This document shows positions 32,598 through 40,946 of a stretch of DNA of 64,000 nt, piece by piece. Position 1 is the first letter of the stretch; each line of letters begins with the position of its first letter. The notes under the pieces were generated by a model. It saw nothing but the letters and a program-made list of their open reading frames with translations, was not told where the DNA came from and did not search any database. The position numbers and the translations under genes are program-made. The stretch lies in NCBI GenBank assembly GCA_947462815.1, contig CANHQR010000004.1, positions 26,447 to 90,446 of the forward strand. The letters run 5' to 3'. Origin of the DNA: Pseudobdellovibrionaceae bacterium. GTDB lineage: Bacteria; Bdellovibrionota; Bdellovibrionia; Bdellovibrionales; JAMPXM01.

Positions 32598-33674
32598 CTA
32601 GAGTGACAAAAAACCCTCAATGTATCTAGGGGAACACATATGGTGTTCTGGCAGTGAGACATTTAAATGGTAGATTTGCTTCATCAAATCTCCCAAGTAG
32701 CCGGGATGCCCGATGCGCATATGGATTTTAACGTAACCCGGAAATGTCAGCTTCGAAACTGGGATGCTCTTCCAGTCGCGTTCCTGATTGATCCAGCTCA
32801 AGTCAGCCTTGAAGTTGAAGTCGTGTGGACTGACTGTTGTCACTGAGGAATTCAGTCTTGCTCTTAAATACCGGCGAAGTAAGTGAACCACTTGTCGGGA
32901 CCCCGAATTGTAAGCCAGGTTTGATAGAATCCCACGAAGAGAAGAGAAGTGTCGCTCATCAAGGCGCGTCTCTTTCAACAGCGGATAGATACCGAGAAGC
33001 TTCATCTCTTCCTCAATCAGTATTTCCAGATGGCGATAGAAGAGAACTGTCAGGACCGTATTTTTCAATGGATTGTCTGGCCACGAAATCGCAATGCAAC
33101 GATGTTGAGGACTTGATGATATGTTCTCCGCAATCAACTTCCAGTGTCCGAGAATAATTGAGCAAGACTGCCGCTCGCTCTTCGTTTCGGCTTCCTTTCG
33201 AAATTTTTCTAGCTGCCTCGATAAATCGCCAAGAGCACCTCCCGTGAGTTGCCCAATTCCTGCATCGCTACCGCCGCCGAGAGCCGCGTGGAGGAATCCA
33301 CTTTCACCTTTGATCTTTGGCACAAGGAACTTTGCATCCACGTCAAAGCAATCGCTGGCAATCGCAAGAGACTTGTGTGCGAGCTGGACATAGTCAGGAG
33401 TCAGGCAAGGGGGTTTTGCGCCCCGCACGGGTATGCCCGTTGGAGAGTCGCAGCGAGCAAGGAAGCTGACTTCGCCTTTCTTTTTTCCGAATCCGAGCCA
33501 CGAATTCATTGAAAAAGAGACGCATTCTTGGGGTAGCTCGTAGGGCGAGGTGTAATCTAGAACTCCGCGAAATTTCTCTGGTACCTCGAACTTTTCACAA
33601 AATTCCATGGATGCATGCGCGGATTGGCAATTCAAAATTAGCCCAACAACGATGCACTTCAACATCTTTATCAT
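32598..33674 (-). CDS. exported lysozyme/transglycosylase-like protein
   Basis: From the ATG at 33674 the protein is 358 residues with a short signal peptide (LKCIVVGLILNCQSAHA). The centre holds LVPKIKGESGF followed by GGSDAGIGQLTGGALGDL, which resembles the catalytic Glu and the GxxQ(L)T region of SLT-type lysozyme-like folds. Eight Cys residues suggest disulfides in the periplasm or outside. The C-terminal half is helical and includes a YNSGSRQV segment also seen in some murein hydrolases. Base composition is more AT-rich than the bulk of the window, consistent with acquisition. The enzymatic role is a motif-based inference. An upstream ATG-like start at 33704 is possible. Confidence 0.6.
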   Translation of the reverse strand: MIKMLKCIVVGLILNCQSAHASMEFCEKFEVPEKFRGVLDYTSPYELPQECVSFSMNSWLGFGKKKGEVSFLARCDSPTGIPVRGAKPPCLTPDYVQLAHKSLAIASDCFDVDAKFLVPKIKGESGFLHAALGGGSDAGIGQLTGGALGDLSRQLEKFRKEAETKSERQSCSIILGHWKLIAENISSSPQHRCIAISWPDNPLKNTVLTVLFYRHLEILIEEEMKLLGIYPLLKETRLDERHFSSLRGILSNLAYNSGSRQVVHLLRRYLRARLNSSVTTVSPHDFNFKADLSWINQERDWKSIPVSKLTFPGYVKIHMRIGHPGYLGDLMKQIYHLNVSLPEHHMCSPRYIEGFLSL

Positions 33675-33747
33675 CGCCGAGTCAGAAGCAAGCACAGTGC
33701 CCACTTACAAAATCTATTTCACTTTAAAAAAGCTAACTGATTAGGCT

Positions 33748-33807
33748 GTCCAAAAAATTGACAGAATTATCATCCGACGCACGATGGTCTTACTAGTTTT
33801 TTTGGAC
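33748..33807. repeat. inverted repeat with A/T-rich arms
   Basis: GTCCAAAAAA (33748-33757) is matched by TTTTTTGGAC (33798-33807), 40 bases apart. The arms with their A and T runs could form a bidirectional terminator-like hairpin or be the ends of a small degraded mobile piece. It sits between the transglycosylase-like gene and the methyltransferase remnant. Confidence 0.6.
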
Positions 33808-33842
33808 GACGCGCCATTAATCCCGGTCGATGCATCGACTAG

Positions 33843-34175
33843 GACAACACTTCTGTAAACTACGCGAGATTTTGGCCCGTCCTTCTTACCTCGTTTTTTG
33901 AAAGATTGCGGGTTCTCAACGTCGATCTCGCTGAACAGTCGATGCTCGATCTCGGCCCCGATGCGGGAGTACTAGCACGCGAGTTCGCCGAGAAGGACGG
34001 TCCTCAGATCCACTTCGACCTCGCATAGGCCAACAAACAACCGTTCGGTGATCGAGAGTTAAACGTCATCACCGCTAATCAATGTCGGCTCGACTTCGAT
34101 GACCTCAACGTTATTCATGAAATCTGGAGATGACTCAAGACCCGCGGTATTTTGGTCACCAGCTATTTCTCATGA
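33843..34175 (+). pseudogene. remnant of a class I SAM-dependent methyltransferase gene
   Basis: One frame reads NTSVNYARFWPVLLTSFFER, then LDLGPDAGVLAREFAEKDG (motif I region, normally LDLGCGTG), then HFDLA, stop, ANKQPFGDRELNVITANQCR, DFDD...EIWR, stop, LKTRGILVTSYFS, stop. The order matches motifs I to post-III of ubiquinone/menaquinone-type methyltransferases. The TAG at about 34027, TGA at about 34131 and TGA at 34173 and the loss of the GCG in motif I show a dead gene. No start codon with a binding site remains. Confidence 0.65.
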
Positions 34176-34446
34176 CCTGCTCCGCGTGACCCGCCACAAC
34201 ACAGCTTGGCTCAAGCCGGGAATGGTCGCTCAGCGGGCGAAGAATCGCCCCAATCAGTTGGGCTCGACGATTTGTCGCATCCTCAAAGTCGAGGGCCGCA
34301 GGCTCTTTGTCGAAGGCTTGGATGCGGTTGACGGTACACCCGTGCTCGATCTCAAGCCCTGGGTGCATGAGTTCGCGCCACGTGGTCCAACTTATCAGCC
34401 GAACTGGATCACCGAACTCATGTCGGAGTACTGGAAAAAGTCCTGA
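34099..34446 (+). pseudogene. TrmO/TsaA-like fragment
   Basis: The frame ends with RPNQLGSTICRILKVEGRRL, FVEGLDAVDGTPVLDLKPW and EFAPRGPTYQPNWITELMSEYW. The RPNxxG...V..L...L.V.GLDA.DGTPVLDLKP pattern is characteristic of the TsaA/TrmO (YaeB) fold, a tRNA t6A N6-methyltransferase. Only the C-terminal half is present; full proteins are 150-240 residues. The first 40 codons overlap the methyltransferase remnant in another frame and look non-native; an ATG at 34222 marks the minimal recognisable part. Possibly expressed as a short peptide, but a truncated remnant is more likely. Confidence 0.6.
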
Positions 34447-34485
34447 AGTCCCTCTCATTGAGACAACGCGAAGACCGATCGGCGC

Positions 34486-34851
34486 TTAGCGACTCGCTGA
34501 TGTCTTTAGACTTCCGAGAGCGCGGGCCACTTCGCGCCCTTTCACACGCGCTCGGTCGCCAGAGCGATTGAGGCGTTCCAGCAAGTGATCCGCGACATCC
34601 GCCAGCGCCGCATAGAGATTGGACGCCGACTTTTCGAGCGTCAGATCGCGATAGCGACCCTCACGGCAATGAAATTTCACGGTGAACTCGTCCGGGCCGG
34701 CCTGCTCGGAGGAGTTCTGCATGCTGAGTGTGACCACCACTTTGGCGTCGACAAGGTCCGGGAATCTCTCAAAAGCTGCGGCGAGGCGTTCTTCGACTAT
34801 CTCGCGCGCGAGCTCGGATGCTTCAAGGTTCTTGAACTTGATCTGAATCAT
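34486..34851 (-). CDS. ribosome hibernation promoting factor / RaiA-family protein
   Basis: From the ATG at 34851, with AAGGAGG five bases upstream, the protein is 121 residues. It shows the HPF/RaiA pattern: IQIKFKNLEASELAREIVEERL at the N-terminus, a beta-strand with VVVTLSMQNSS, DEFTVKFHCREGRY, then SASNLYAALADVADHLLERL. The short length fits the short HPF/RaiA class with a small C-terminal extension. Such proteins bind the 30S subunit in stationary phase and silence or dimerise ribosomes. It is followed at a distance by pseudogenes and preceded by a small membrane protein gene in the same direction, 36 bp away. Confidence 0.82.
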   Translation of the reverse strand: MIQIKFKNLEASELAREIVEERLAAAFERFPDLVDAKVVVTLSMQNSSEQAGPDEFTVKFHCREGRYRDLTLEKSASNLYAALADVADHLLERLNRSGDRARVKGREVARALGSLKTSASR

Positions 34852-34886
34852 CAGCACCTCCTTGCGATGAATGAACCGTTAGTGAA

Positions 34887-35339
34887 CTAAATATGTCCCT
34901 CAAGCGGCCGAGACTTCTCCAATTCCGTCGGATATTCGCCCGGTTGCTCGCCCCGAAGTTCGTTTGGAGCGCCCGCTGCGGGCTGGCCGATGCAGGCCAC
35001 GCGCAACTCGTCGAGCGTCTGGCGCAACGGACGGTCCAGCCAAGGCTGCACCGAGGCCAGCGACTGCGCTTGACTCCAACAGCGCGAGCCTTGCTGCGCC
35101 ATCTGTGAGACGGAGGCCGTAGCGGCGGGTAGTTGGACGGCATCAATCTGCACCGTCGGCACGCGATCCGCCACAAAGCCAAACAGCGCAACGCTCGCCC
35201 AAATCCCCAGTCCTGTCACAAGCACCATGAAAAGACCTGCAACAACGGCTAAGCCTTTGAGCTTCCGCTTCAGTTGCGGACGATGGTGGGTCTGCTTCTG
35301 TAACTGCTTTAGAATCTCCATCAGAATGTACCGTTTCAT
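34887..35339 (-). CDS. small membrane protein of unknown function
   Basis: The 150-residue protein starts at an ATG behind GAGGAGG. A basic N-terminus is followed by one long hydrophobic segment (GLAVVAGLFMVLVTGLGIWASVALFGFVAD, residues about 28-58), and the rest is soluble with two Cys. It is probably anchored in the inner membrane with its C-terminus in the periplasm. It lies 36 bp upstream of the HPF gene in the same direction, so they may share a transcript. Not recognised. Confidence 0.6.
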   Translation of the reverse strand: MKRYILMEILKQLQKQTHHRPQLKRKLKGLAVVAGLFMVLVTGLGIWASVALFGFVADRVPTVQIDAVQLPAATASVSQMAQQGSRCWSQAQSLASVQPWLDRPLRQTLDELRVACIGQPAAGAPNELRGEQPGEYPTELEKSRPLEGHI

Positions 35340-35470
35340 CACGCCTCCTCGACGACCTTCAGAATAGCAATTTTTCCGCGCTCACAAAAAATTGATAAAA
35401 AGCCGAATTTGTATCACTTAAAGTAATCTATAGGACAAAGGGCGCGTTTCGGGTCGGCGTGATCAAGACC

Positions 35471-36355
35471 TTAGATGCGGAAGTTTTGAAAGAGCTCACG
35501 CGCCAAACGGTTCTCAATCTTCCGACTGGCCGTCATCAAATGGAGATCCTCAAACACCGACGAAATGACACCAATTTCAACGAGCTCCCCAGCTAGAATT
35601 TGTCGTGTTACCGCATGTGTCGGGACTGGAAGAAGCCCGAGCCCGCTGATCGCCATGAGCTTTTTCACACCGATATCCTGGCTCTCAATCAAGATGTCAA
35701 AGTTGAGGCTTCTCGTCTTCGACCAATGATCAAAATCATATCGCAACTGACTGTCGTGAGTTGGCAAAATCATGGGTTGCCCCGAAAGGGATCTTGGGAA
35801 GTCCTTCCGCAAAGGCTTGAACGGTGGAGCGCCGTAGATTCCCACGCTCTTATGACTGATGCGCCGATGTTGCAAACCCTTGGCATCGGGAGAATTGGGA
35901 ATGAAGTTGGTCAGCAAAAGATCAACTCGGTGACCGAGGAGTTCTCTCAATAACTCATCGGGCTTCCCCTCGAGCAAGGTGATCTGACAGGGCGAGATCC
36001 GCAGCGCGGATTTCACAAGCTGAAGAACAATCTGTTTGGGAACATTATCCAATGCGCCGATACAGAGCGTGGGCTTGGCCGGGCGTAATTGATCATGCAT
36101 GGCCTCGAGCATTTCGGAGCCCATCTTGAAAATGTTGCGCGAATACTCCAGCGCAATCTGACCTTGTTCGGTCAAAATCAGACGCTTGTGTTGCCTTTCA
36201 AAGAGCTTCACACCGAGGTGATCCTCGAACTGCTTCAGTTGTGCGGATAAAGTGGGCTGCCCAACGCGTAGTTTTGCCGCAGCCTTCGAGACGCTGTTCT
36301 CCTCGGCGATTGTCTTAAAATAAAAGAGATGATGGTAGTTGATCCATTTATCCAC
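35471..36355 (-). CDS. NhaR-like LysR-family regulator next to TerC
   Basis: A GTG at 36355 with GGGGAGGAG upstream gives 294 residues. The DNA-binding domain begins WINYHHLFYFKTIAEENSVS with AAAKLRVGQPTLSAQLKQFE, the form typical of NhaR. A LysR ligand-binding domain follows (PTLCIGALDNVPKQIV). NhaR regulates genes in response to Na+ or alkaline stress in enteric bacteria. Here the gene is divergent from a TerC/Alx-like gene 140 bp away, with ATCGAT repeats between them, so regulation of terC in response to pH or ions is a reasonable inference. Confidence 0.88.
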   Translation of the reverse strand: MDKWINYHHLFYFKTIAEENSVSKAAAKLRVGQPTLSAQLKQFEDHLGVKLFERQHKRLILTEQGQIALEYSRNIFKMGSEMLEAMHDQLRPAKPTLCIGALDNVPKQIVLQLVKSALRISPCQITLLEGKPDELLRELLGHRVDLLLTNFIPNSPDAKGLQHRRISHKSVGIYGAPPFKPLRKDFPRSLSGQPMILPTHDSQLRYDFDHWSKTRSLNFDILIESQDIGVKKLMAISGLGLLPVPTHAVTRQILAGELVEIGVISSVFEDLHLMTASRKIENRLARELFQNFRI

Positions 36356-36420
36356 AGCCTTCTCCTCCCCAAGTCTGACACGCTCCAGGACCATAATACC
36401 TATCTATTGTTTTATCAGAT

Positions 36421-36446
36421 ATCGATTAATATTTTTATCGATTTTA
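36421..36446. promoter_or_regulatory. candidate LysR operator between lysR and terC
   Basis: ATCGAT occurs at 36422-36427 and 36438-36443, separated by the A/T-only stretch TAATATTTTT. Each copy is itself a palindrome, so the whole forms a dyad in the intergenic region between divergent genes. The A/T-rich centre and position fit a LysR site; no further proof is available. Confidence 0.45.
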
Positions 36447-36495
36447 AGAATGTTTATAAAAATGCGACGATAACGCTCATTCAAGGGGTTAATCG

Positions 36496-37518
36496 ATGAT
36501 TCTGTTTCCATTTGCCGAATACTGGTGGTTCTACGTTGCCTTCACAATATTTGTTTTGGCCGTACTTGCCCTCGATCTTGGAGTCTTTCACAAGCAAGCT
36601 CATGAGGTTTCTTTTAAGGAAGCCAGCATTTGGACGGGAGTTTGGATCAGCCTCGCCCTCGTCTTCAACTACCTCTTCTATCTTTATGCCCATCATCGCT
36701 TTACGACCGACCAAGCCTATCTCGCGATTCCGGGATTTGATCCAGAGGCCCAAGCCAAAACCAGCGCGCTTGAGTTTCTCACGGGCTTTGTGGTCGAAAA
36801 GTCTCTCGCCGTAGACAACATTTTTGTTTTTGCCGTCGTATTTGCCTACTTCGGCATTCCGAAGATGTACCAACATCGCGTGCTATTCTGGGGAATCCTC
36901 GGCGCCCTGTTTTTCCGCGCCATATTCATCGCGATGGGTTCTTTGCTCATGCAGTACAAGGCCGTCGTGATATTCTTCGGAGCTTTGCTGATCATCACGG
37001 GTATCAAGATGTACTTCGCGGGAACAGAGCAAACAGATCTCAACAAGAACGTGTTGATCCGCTTGCTCAAGAAATTCTTTCGGATTCACCCGAAGGTCGA
37101 GGGCGACGCTTTCTTCATCAAGAAGGACGGTCTCACCTACGTGACGCCTCTCTTCGTTGCGCTGATCTTCCTGGAGCTCACTGACATCATCTTCGCTGTG
37201 GATTCCGTACCGGCGATTTTCGCACTGACCAAAGAACCAATGATTGTATTCACGTCGAACATATTTGCCATTCTTGGCTTGCGCAGCATGTACTTCATGC
37301 TGGCAGGAGTGATGGATAAGTTCGTTTATATCAAGTACGGCCTGGCTTCGGTGCTGGTCTTCGTGGGACTCAAGATGGTCTATTTGAATGAAGCTTTCGG
37401 CGGAAAATTTCCGATCCAGTGGTCGCTCGGCATCATCGCGGCTCTCATTGGGGGATCGATTCTGGCATCGCTCATCATCGATTCGAAACGGTCCGCGAGT
37501 GGCGGGCCAACCTCGTAA
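36496..37518 (+). CDS. TerC/Alx-family integral membrane protein
   Basis: The 340-residue protein has about nine membrane helices and both hallmark acidic motifs of the TerC family: FVVEKSLAVDNIFVFAVVF (about residues 97-115) and ALIFLELTDIIFAVDSVPAIFA (about 221-242, quoted in parts). Length matches the Alx type, which exports Mn2+ and whose gene responds to alkaline pH in E. coli. No yybP-ykoY riboswitch was recognised in the 100-bp leader. Regulation by the divergent NhaR-like protein is suggested by layout. Confidence 0.92.
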   Translation: MILFPFAEYWWFYVAFTIFVLAVLALDLGVFHKQAHEVSFKEASIWTGVWISLALVFNYLFYLYAHHRFTTDQAYLAIPGFDPEAQAKTSALEFLTGFVVEKSLAVDNIFVFAVVFAYFGIPKMYQHRVLFWGILGALFFRAIFIAMGSLLMQYKAVVIFFGALLIITGIKMYFAGTEQTDLNKNVLIRLLKKFFRIHPKVEGDAFFIKKDGLTYVTPLFVALIFLELTDIIFAVDSVPAIFALTKEPMIVFTSNIFAILGLRSMYFMLAGVMDKFVYIKYGLASVLVFVGLKMVYLNEAFGGKFPIQWSLGIIAALIGGSILASLIIDSKRSASGGPTS

Positions 37519-37531
37519 GTGCCTTGATGGC

Positions 37532-37567
37532 CTCGGCCCCCCGGAACATCAACCGATGCGGGCCGAG
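37532..37567. terminator. GC-rich hairpin between convergent genes
   Basis: CTCGGCCC (37532-37539) pairs perfectly with GGGCCGAG (37560-37567) around a 20-base loop. It lies between the convergent terC and lysR genes. No T run follows in either direction, so it could only be part of a Rho-dependent or structural transcript end. Confidence 0.35.
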
Positions 37568-37667
37568 AAATCCGTGACTCAACTTATACCCGAGTTAAAA
37601 GTCATGCTGGTGGATACGTCTCCTTGTTTGCAGAATTGAAACATGAGTTCGGCGCGACGAGGGCAAA

Positions 37668-38585
37668 CTAAGCTCGTCGCATCTTCGCAATAAGGCTCTC
37701 AATGATCTTATGCGGTGCGCGTCTTTGACGAGTGATCGCGTAAAATCGCTGCTCCACATTTGGGGCCTTGCCAAGCACAAGAAGCTCGTTGTTCTCGATA
37801 TCGTTCTTCACACCCATTTCTGGAAGCGCCACAATCGCACTCGACCGCAATGCAAAGATTCGAAGCAAGGCGATGTCATCGATTTCTCCTACGACTTGCG
37901 CCGGGACTTTCAATCGCTCGAGATAGGCATCGAGTTCGGGCCTGGCCTCAAAGCTATGACCCGGTAGATATAACGGCATCGTAGAGAGTATGGCCCTGAG
38001 ATCAGCAGACTTTCGACTCGCCCGTCCAAGCTGGGTCACAAAGATCACGGGCGAGGAGGTCAAGACGTGGGAGTAGAAGGAAATCTTTCCGTCGGACTTC
38101 ACGTTATGTGAGGATAATACCACGTCGAGAGAGTGTTCTTTGAGTTGTCGAATGAGGTTCTCTTGATCGCCCGTGACGACTTCGATCCGGACCGAATCAT
38201 CACCCACAATGGGCTTAAGAAATTCATACTGTAAGTTACGCGACAGGCCCGAAATCGCACCAATACGGATCGTGCTGGCTTTAGGCGCCTCGCCTTGTGT
38301 CGCCCACTTGATGAGCTCTTGGCTGGTTTCGAAAATGGAATTGGCGAAATCAAGTACCCGTCGACCATCGCTCGTGAGTTGAGGCTGTCGCTTTTGACTT
38401 CTGTCGATAAGTGTCAATTCAAGGGCCTCTTCGAGCCTCTTAATTTGCGCTGTGACGGCCGACTGGGCGATGGAGAGTTCTTTGGCGGCTCCGGTGAAAC
38501 TTCCCGTCCTGGCTAAGGTCCAAAAGATGAAGAGGTGATGGTGATTGAGTCTCTGCACATCTCTAATATACATAAAATAGATCAT
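37668..38585 (-). CDS. NhaR-like LysR-family regulator next to isocitrate dehydrogenase
   Basis: The 305-residue frame has a LysR HTH (LNHHHLFIFWTLARTGSFTG; AAKELSIAQSAVTAQIKRLEE) and ligand-binding domain. The NHHHLF..F opening groups it with NhaR-like regulators and makes it a paralogue of the one at 35471. Start choice is open: ATG at 38585, ATG at 38573 and GTG at 38558 are in frame, and the last would put the DNA-binding domain nearest the N-terminus. A 10-bp inverted repeat overlaps the first two starts, which points to autoregulation. It is divergent from isocitrate dehydrogenase, its likely target. Confidence 0.87.
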   Translation of the reverse strand: MIYFMYIRDVQRLNHHHLFIFWTLARTGSFTGAAKELSIAQSAVTAQIKRLEEALELTLIDRSQKRQPQLTSDGRRVLDFANSIFETSQELIKWATQGEAPKASTIRIGAISGLSRNLQYEFLKPIVGDDSVRIEVVTGDQENLIRQLKEHSLDVVLSSHNVKSDGKISFYSHVLTSSPVIFVTQLGRASRKSADLRAILSTMPLYLPGHSFEARPELDAYLERLKVPAQVVGEIDDIALLRIFALRSSAIVALPEMGVKNDIENNELLVLGKAPNVEQRFYAITRQRRAPHKIIESLIAKMRRA

Positions 38586-38608
38586 TTCTGAACATTTTAT
38601 CTATTTTA
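38573..38608. promoter_or_regulatory. perfect inverted repeat between lysR and isocitrate dehydrogenase
   Basis: TAAAATAGAT (38573-38582) and ATCTATTTTA (38599-38608) are exact complements, 16 bases apart. The dyad lies in the divergent intergenic region and overlaps the possible start codons of the lysR gene. It is a good candidate operator for that regulator. Confidence 0.6.
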
Positions 38609-38659
38609 TTAAGATTTGGAGTTTGTCGAAGATGTCTTCACACAAAGGAGACATTTCGC

Positions 38660-40108
38660 ATGAAACCCAGAATTACAGTCGCTCACGGAGACGGGATCGG
38701 GCCGGAAATCATGTCCGCCACCCTCAATATCCTCGAAGCCGCTCACGCTGACATCACCTTTGACACGATTGAGATTGGTGAAAAGGTCTATCAACGAGGA
38801 CTTTTGGCGGGTATTGAGGAGCAATCATGGGAGACTCTGCGCAAGAACAAAGTCTTTCTCAAGGCACCGATTACGACACCGCAAGGCGGGGGCTTCAAGA
38901 GCCTGAATGTCACCGTTCGAAAGTCTCTCGGGCTCTACGCCAACGTACGTCCATGCGGCGCTTACAGTCCCTTCATTCGAACCAAACATCCACAGATGGA
39001 TGTCGTGATTATCCGAGAGAACGAAGAAGACCTCTACGCTGGAATCGAACACCGCCAAACCGATGAGGTTTACCAATGTTTGAAACTGATCACTCGACCG
39101 GGTTGCGAAAAGATCGTTCGCTATGCTTTCGAGTTCGCCAAGCGAAATAATCGCAAACGCGTCACCTGCTTCACCAAGGACAATATCATGAAGATGACCG
39201 ATGGTCTCTTTCACAAGGTCTTTGATGAAATCGGCTCTGAGTATACATCAATCGAAAAAGAGCATTGGATCGTCGATATCGGCGCAGCCAAACTCGCTGA
39301 TACACCCGAAGCCTTCGACGTCGTGGTCATGCCGAATCTCTACGGTGATATTTTGAGCGACGTTGCCGCACAGATTGCCGGCTCCGTAGGCCTTGCTGGA
39401 TCCGCGAATATCGGCGAGCAATGTTCGATGTTCGAGGCGATTCATGGATCCGCACCTCGTCGTGCCGGTCAAGACCTCGCCAACCCGAGCGGGCTGCTAC
39501 TCGGAGCCGTGCAAATGTTGGTGCATCTCGGCCAGGGCAAGACCGCCGCTAAGATTCACAACGCTTGGCTGAAGACCATCGAAGACGGAATCCATACTTA
39601 TGATGTCTTTCAAGAAGGCGTGAGTAAAAAGAAGGTGGGTACAAAGTCTTTCGCACTTGCCGTCTGCGAACGGTTAGGTGAGGAGCCCACAAGCCTACGG
39701 CCTGTCTCCTATTCAGAAAGCACACCACTCGAGTTGCATTACAAGCGTAGTGACAACTTCAAACGCGCAAAGAAGGATCTGGTGGGCATCGATGTCTTCG
39801 TTCAAGAAGACAACAGAACTCCTGCGCACCTCGCGGAAAAACTGATTTCTGTCATACGCGATCTTCCGCTGGAGCTGCAGATGATCACCAATCGGGGCGT
39901 TAAGGTTTGGCCACAAGGCCTCAGCGAAACCTTCTGTACTGATCATTGGCGCTGCCGAATGATGTCTAAGGACGGCGGCCCAAGCGGTCCGGAGGTCAAT
40001 TGGAGACTGATGAAGGCCTTGACCGATCGAGGAATCGACGTCATTAAGTGCGAGAACCTCTATCTCTTTGATGGTGAAAAGGGATACTCGCTTGGGCAAG
40101 GTCAGTAA
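38660..40108 (+). CDS. icd: isocitrate dehydrogenase, Thermus/Rickettsia type
   Basis: The 482-residue protein starts behind AAGGAG. The isocitrate/isopropylmalate dehydrogenase core shows AHGDGIGPEI at the N-terminus, the substrate loop KSLNVTVRKSLGLYANVRPC, IIRENEEDLYAGIEH, TKDNIMKMTDG, and the metal/nucleotide region VVMPNLYGDILSDVAAQ with HGSAP. About 140 extra C-terminal residues (from SESTPLELHYKRSD) match the long form found in Thermus, Rickettsia and Bdellovibrio-like bacteria. It converts isocitrate to 2-oxoglutarate and CO2 in the TCA cycle, presumably with NADP. The C-terminus overlaps the next gene by 41 bp. Confidence 0.9.
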   Translation: MKPRITVAHGDGIGPEIMSATLNILEAAHADITFDTIEIGEKVYQRGLLAGIEEQSWETLRKNKVFLKAPITTPQGGGFKSLNVTVRKSLGLYANVRPCGAYSPFIRTKHPQMDVVIIRENEEDLYAGIEHRQTDEVYQCLKLITRPGCEKIVRYAFEFAKRNNRKRVTCFTKDNIMKMTDGLFHKVFDEIGSEYTSIEKEHWIVDIGAAKLADTPEAFDVVVMPNLYGDILSDVAAQIAGSVGLAGSANIGEQCSMFEAIHGSAPRRAGQDLANPSGLLLGAVQMLVHLGQGKTAAKIHNAWLKTIEDGIHTYDVFQEGVSKKKVGTKSFALAVCERLGEEPTSLRPVSYSESTPLELHYKRSDNFKRAKKDLVGIDVFVQEDNRTPAHLAEKLISVIRDLPLELQMITNRGVKVWPQGLSETFCTDHWRCRMMSKDGGPSGPEVNWRLMKALTDRGIDVIKCENLYLFDGEKGYSLGQGQ

Positions 40109-40946
40109 CTTCTACGAAGGCCAAACCGTATTCTTTGCGACAAAGCATGGGAAAGAGGAGATCTTGGCTCCTCTTTTTCGTGGGGTCGGCCTTGCATGCA
40201 AAGCCATTCCCGTCGACACAGACGAGTTTGGTACCTTTTCCGGAGAAGTCGAGCGACGCGGAAGCGTTCGCGAGATCTTGCGAAACAAGATTCAAGCGGC
40301 AGCACGACTTCATCCGTCGGGTCGATTATTTCTCGCGAGTGAAGGAAGTTTTGGTCCGCATCCCTTGATTGGCTTCCTACCGACTGACCTCGAGTCCCTG
40401 CTTCTCTGGGACTGCGAGAGCCGCATCGAGATCTACGCCGAGTATCTTTGTCGTCGCCCCATTCATCGAGAAGTTCGGTTGACGGCAAGGGATGACTTTC
40501 GAGACTTCCTTCGTAGTATCGATTTTCCATCTCACGCCGTCATCGTTCATCCACATGGAAAAATCCAGCCTATCTTCAAGGGTCTAAGAACCGAATTGGA
40601 AGTCGCCCAGGCCATGCTCGAGTGCTTTCTTCAATCCGAAGATGGAACCGTCACTCTCCTCACAGATTTGCGCGCCGACCAAAACGAAACGAGGCGAAAG
40701 GCCATCGCTGAAGCCGGACGCGCGATGATCGAGAAACTTCAGTCCATTTGCCCGGAATGCTCAACGCCTGGCTTTGGTATAGTCAGTGGGGTGCCGGGGA
40801 TGGTTTGCGAAGCGTGCGGAGAAGCCACTTCAATTCCTCGAGCCGTGCTCTACGAATGTGTTCGCTGCGGATTTGTCCACGAACGTCCAAGGCCAGATGG
40901 CAAACAAGTCGTTCACGCAGAAGAATGCGAGCACTGCAATCCGTAA
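40068..40946 (+). CDS. DUF6671-type protein with zinc-ribbon cysteines
   Basis: The 292-residue protein opens with FYEGQTVFFATKHGKE and VPVDTDEFGTFSGEVER-like text, matching my memory of the DUF6671 family. The C-terminal quarter has Cys pairs CPEC, CEAC, CVRC and CEHC, enough for two zinc ribbons. The function of the family is unknown; a nucleic-acid or regulatory role is possible from the ribbons. Its start overlaps the end of isocitrate dehydrogenase, so it is probably co-expressed. The exact start is uncertain: ATG at 40068 or 40071, or a later TTG. Confidence 0.7.
   Translation: MMVKRDTRLGKVSNFYEGQTVFFATKHGKEEILAPLFRGVGLACKAIPVDTDEFGTFSGEVERRGSVREILRNKIQAAARLHPSGRLFLASEGSFGPHPLIGFLPTDLESLLLWDCESRIEIYAEYLCRRPIHREVRLTARDDFRDFLRSIDFPSHAVIVHPHGKIQPIFKGLRTELEVAQAMLECFLQSEDGTVTLLTDLRADQNETRRKAIAEAGRAMIEKLQSICPECSTPGFGIVSGVPGMVCEACGEATSIPRAVLYECVRCGFVHERPRPDGKQVVHAEECEHCNP

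Noticed and set aside
29515..34446. Integrated island at ssrA with an attachment site
   Set aside because: No integrase gene and no second copy of the ssrA 3' end were found, so a defined island cannot be claimed.
36395..36495. yybP-ykoY manganese riboswitch upstream of terC
   Set aside because: The 100-bp leader is A/T-rich and lacks the expected paired elements and conserved loop bases.
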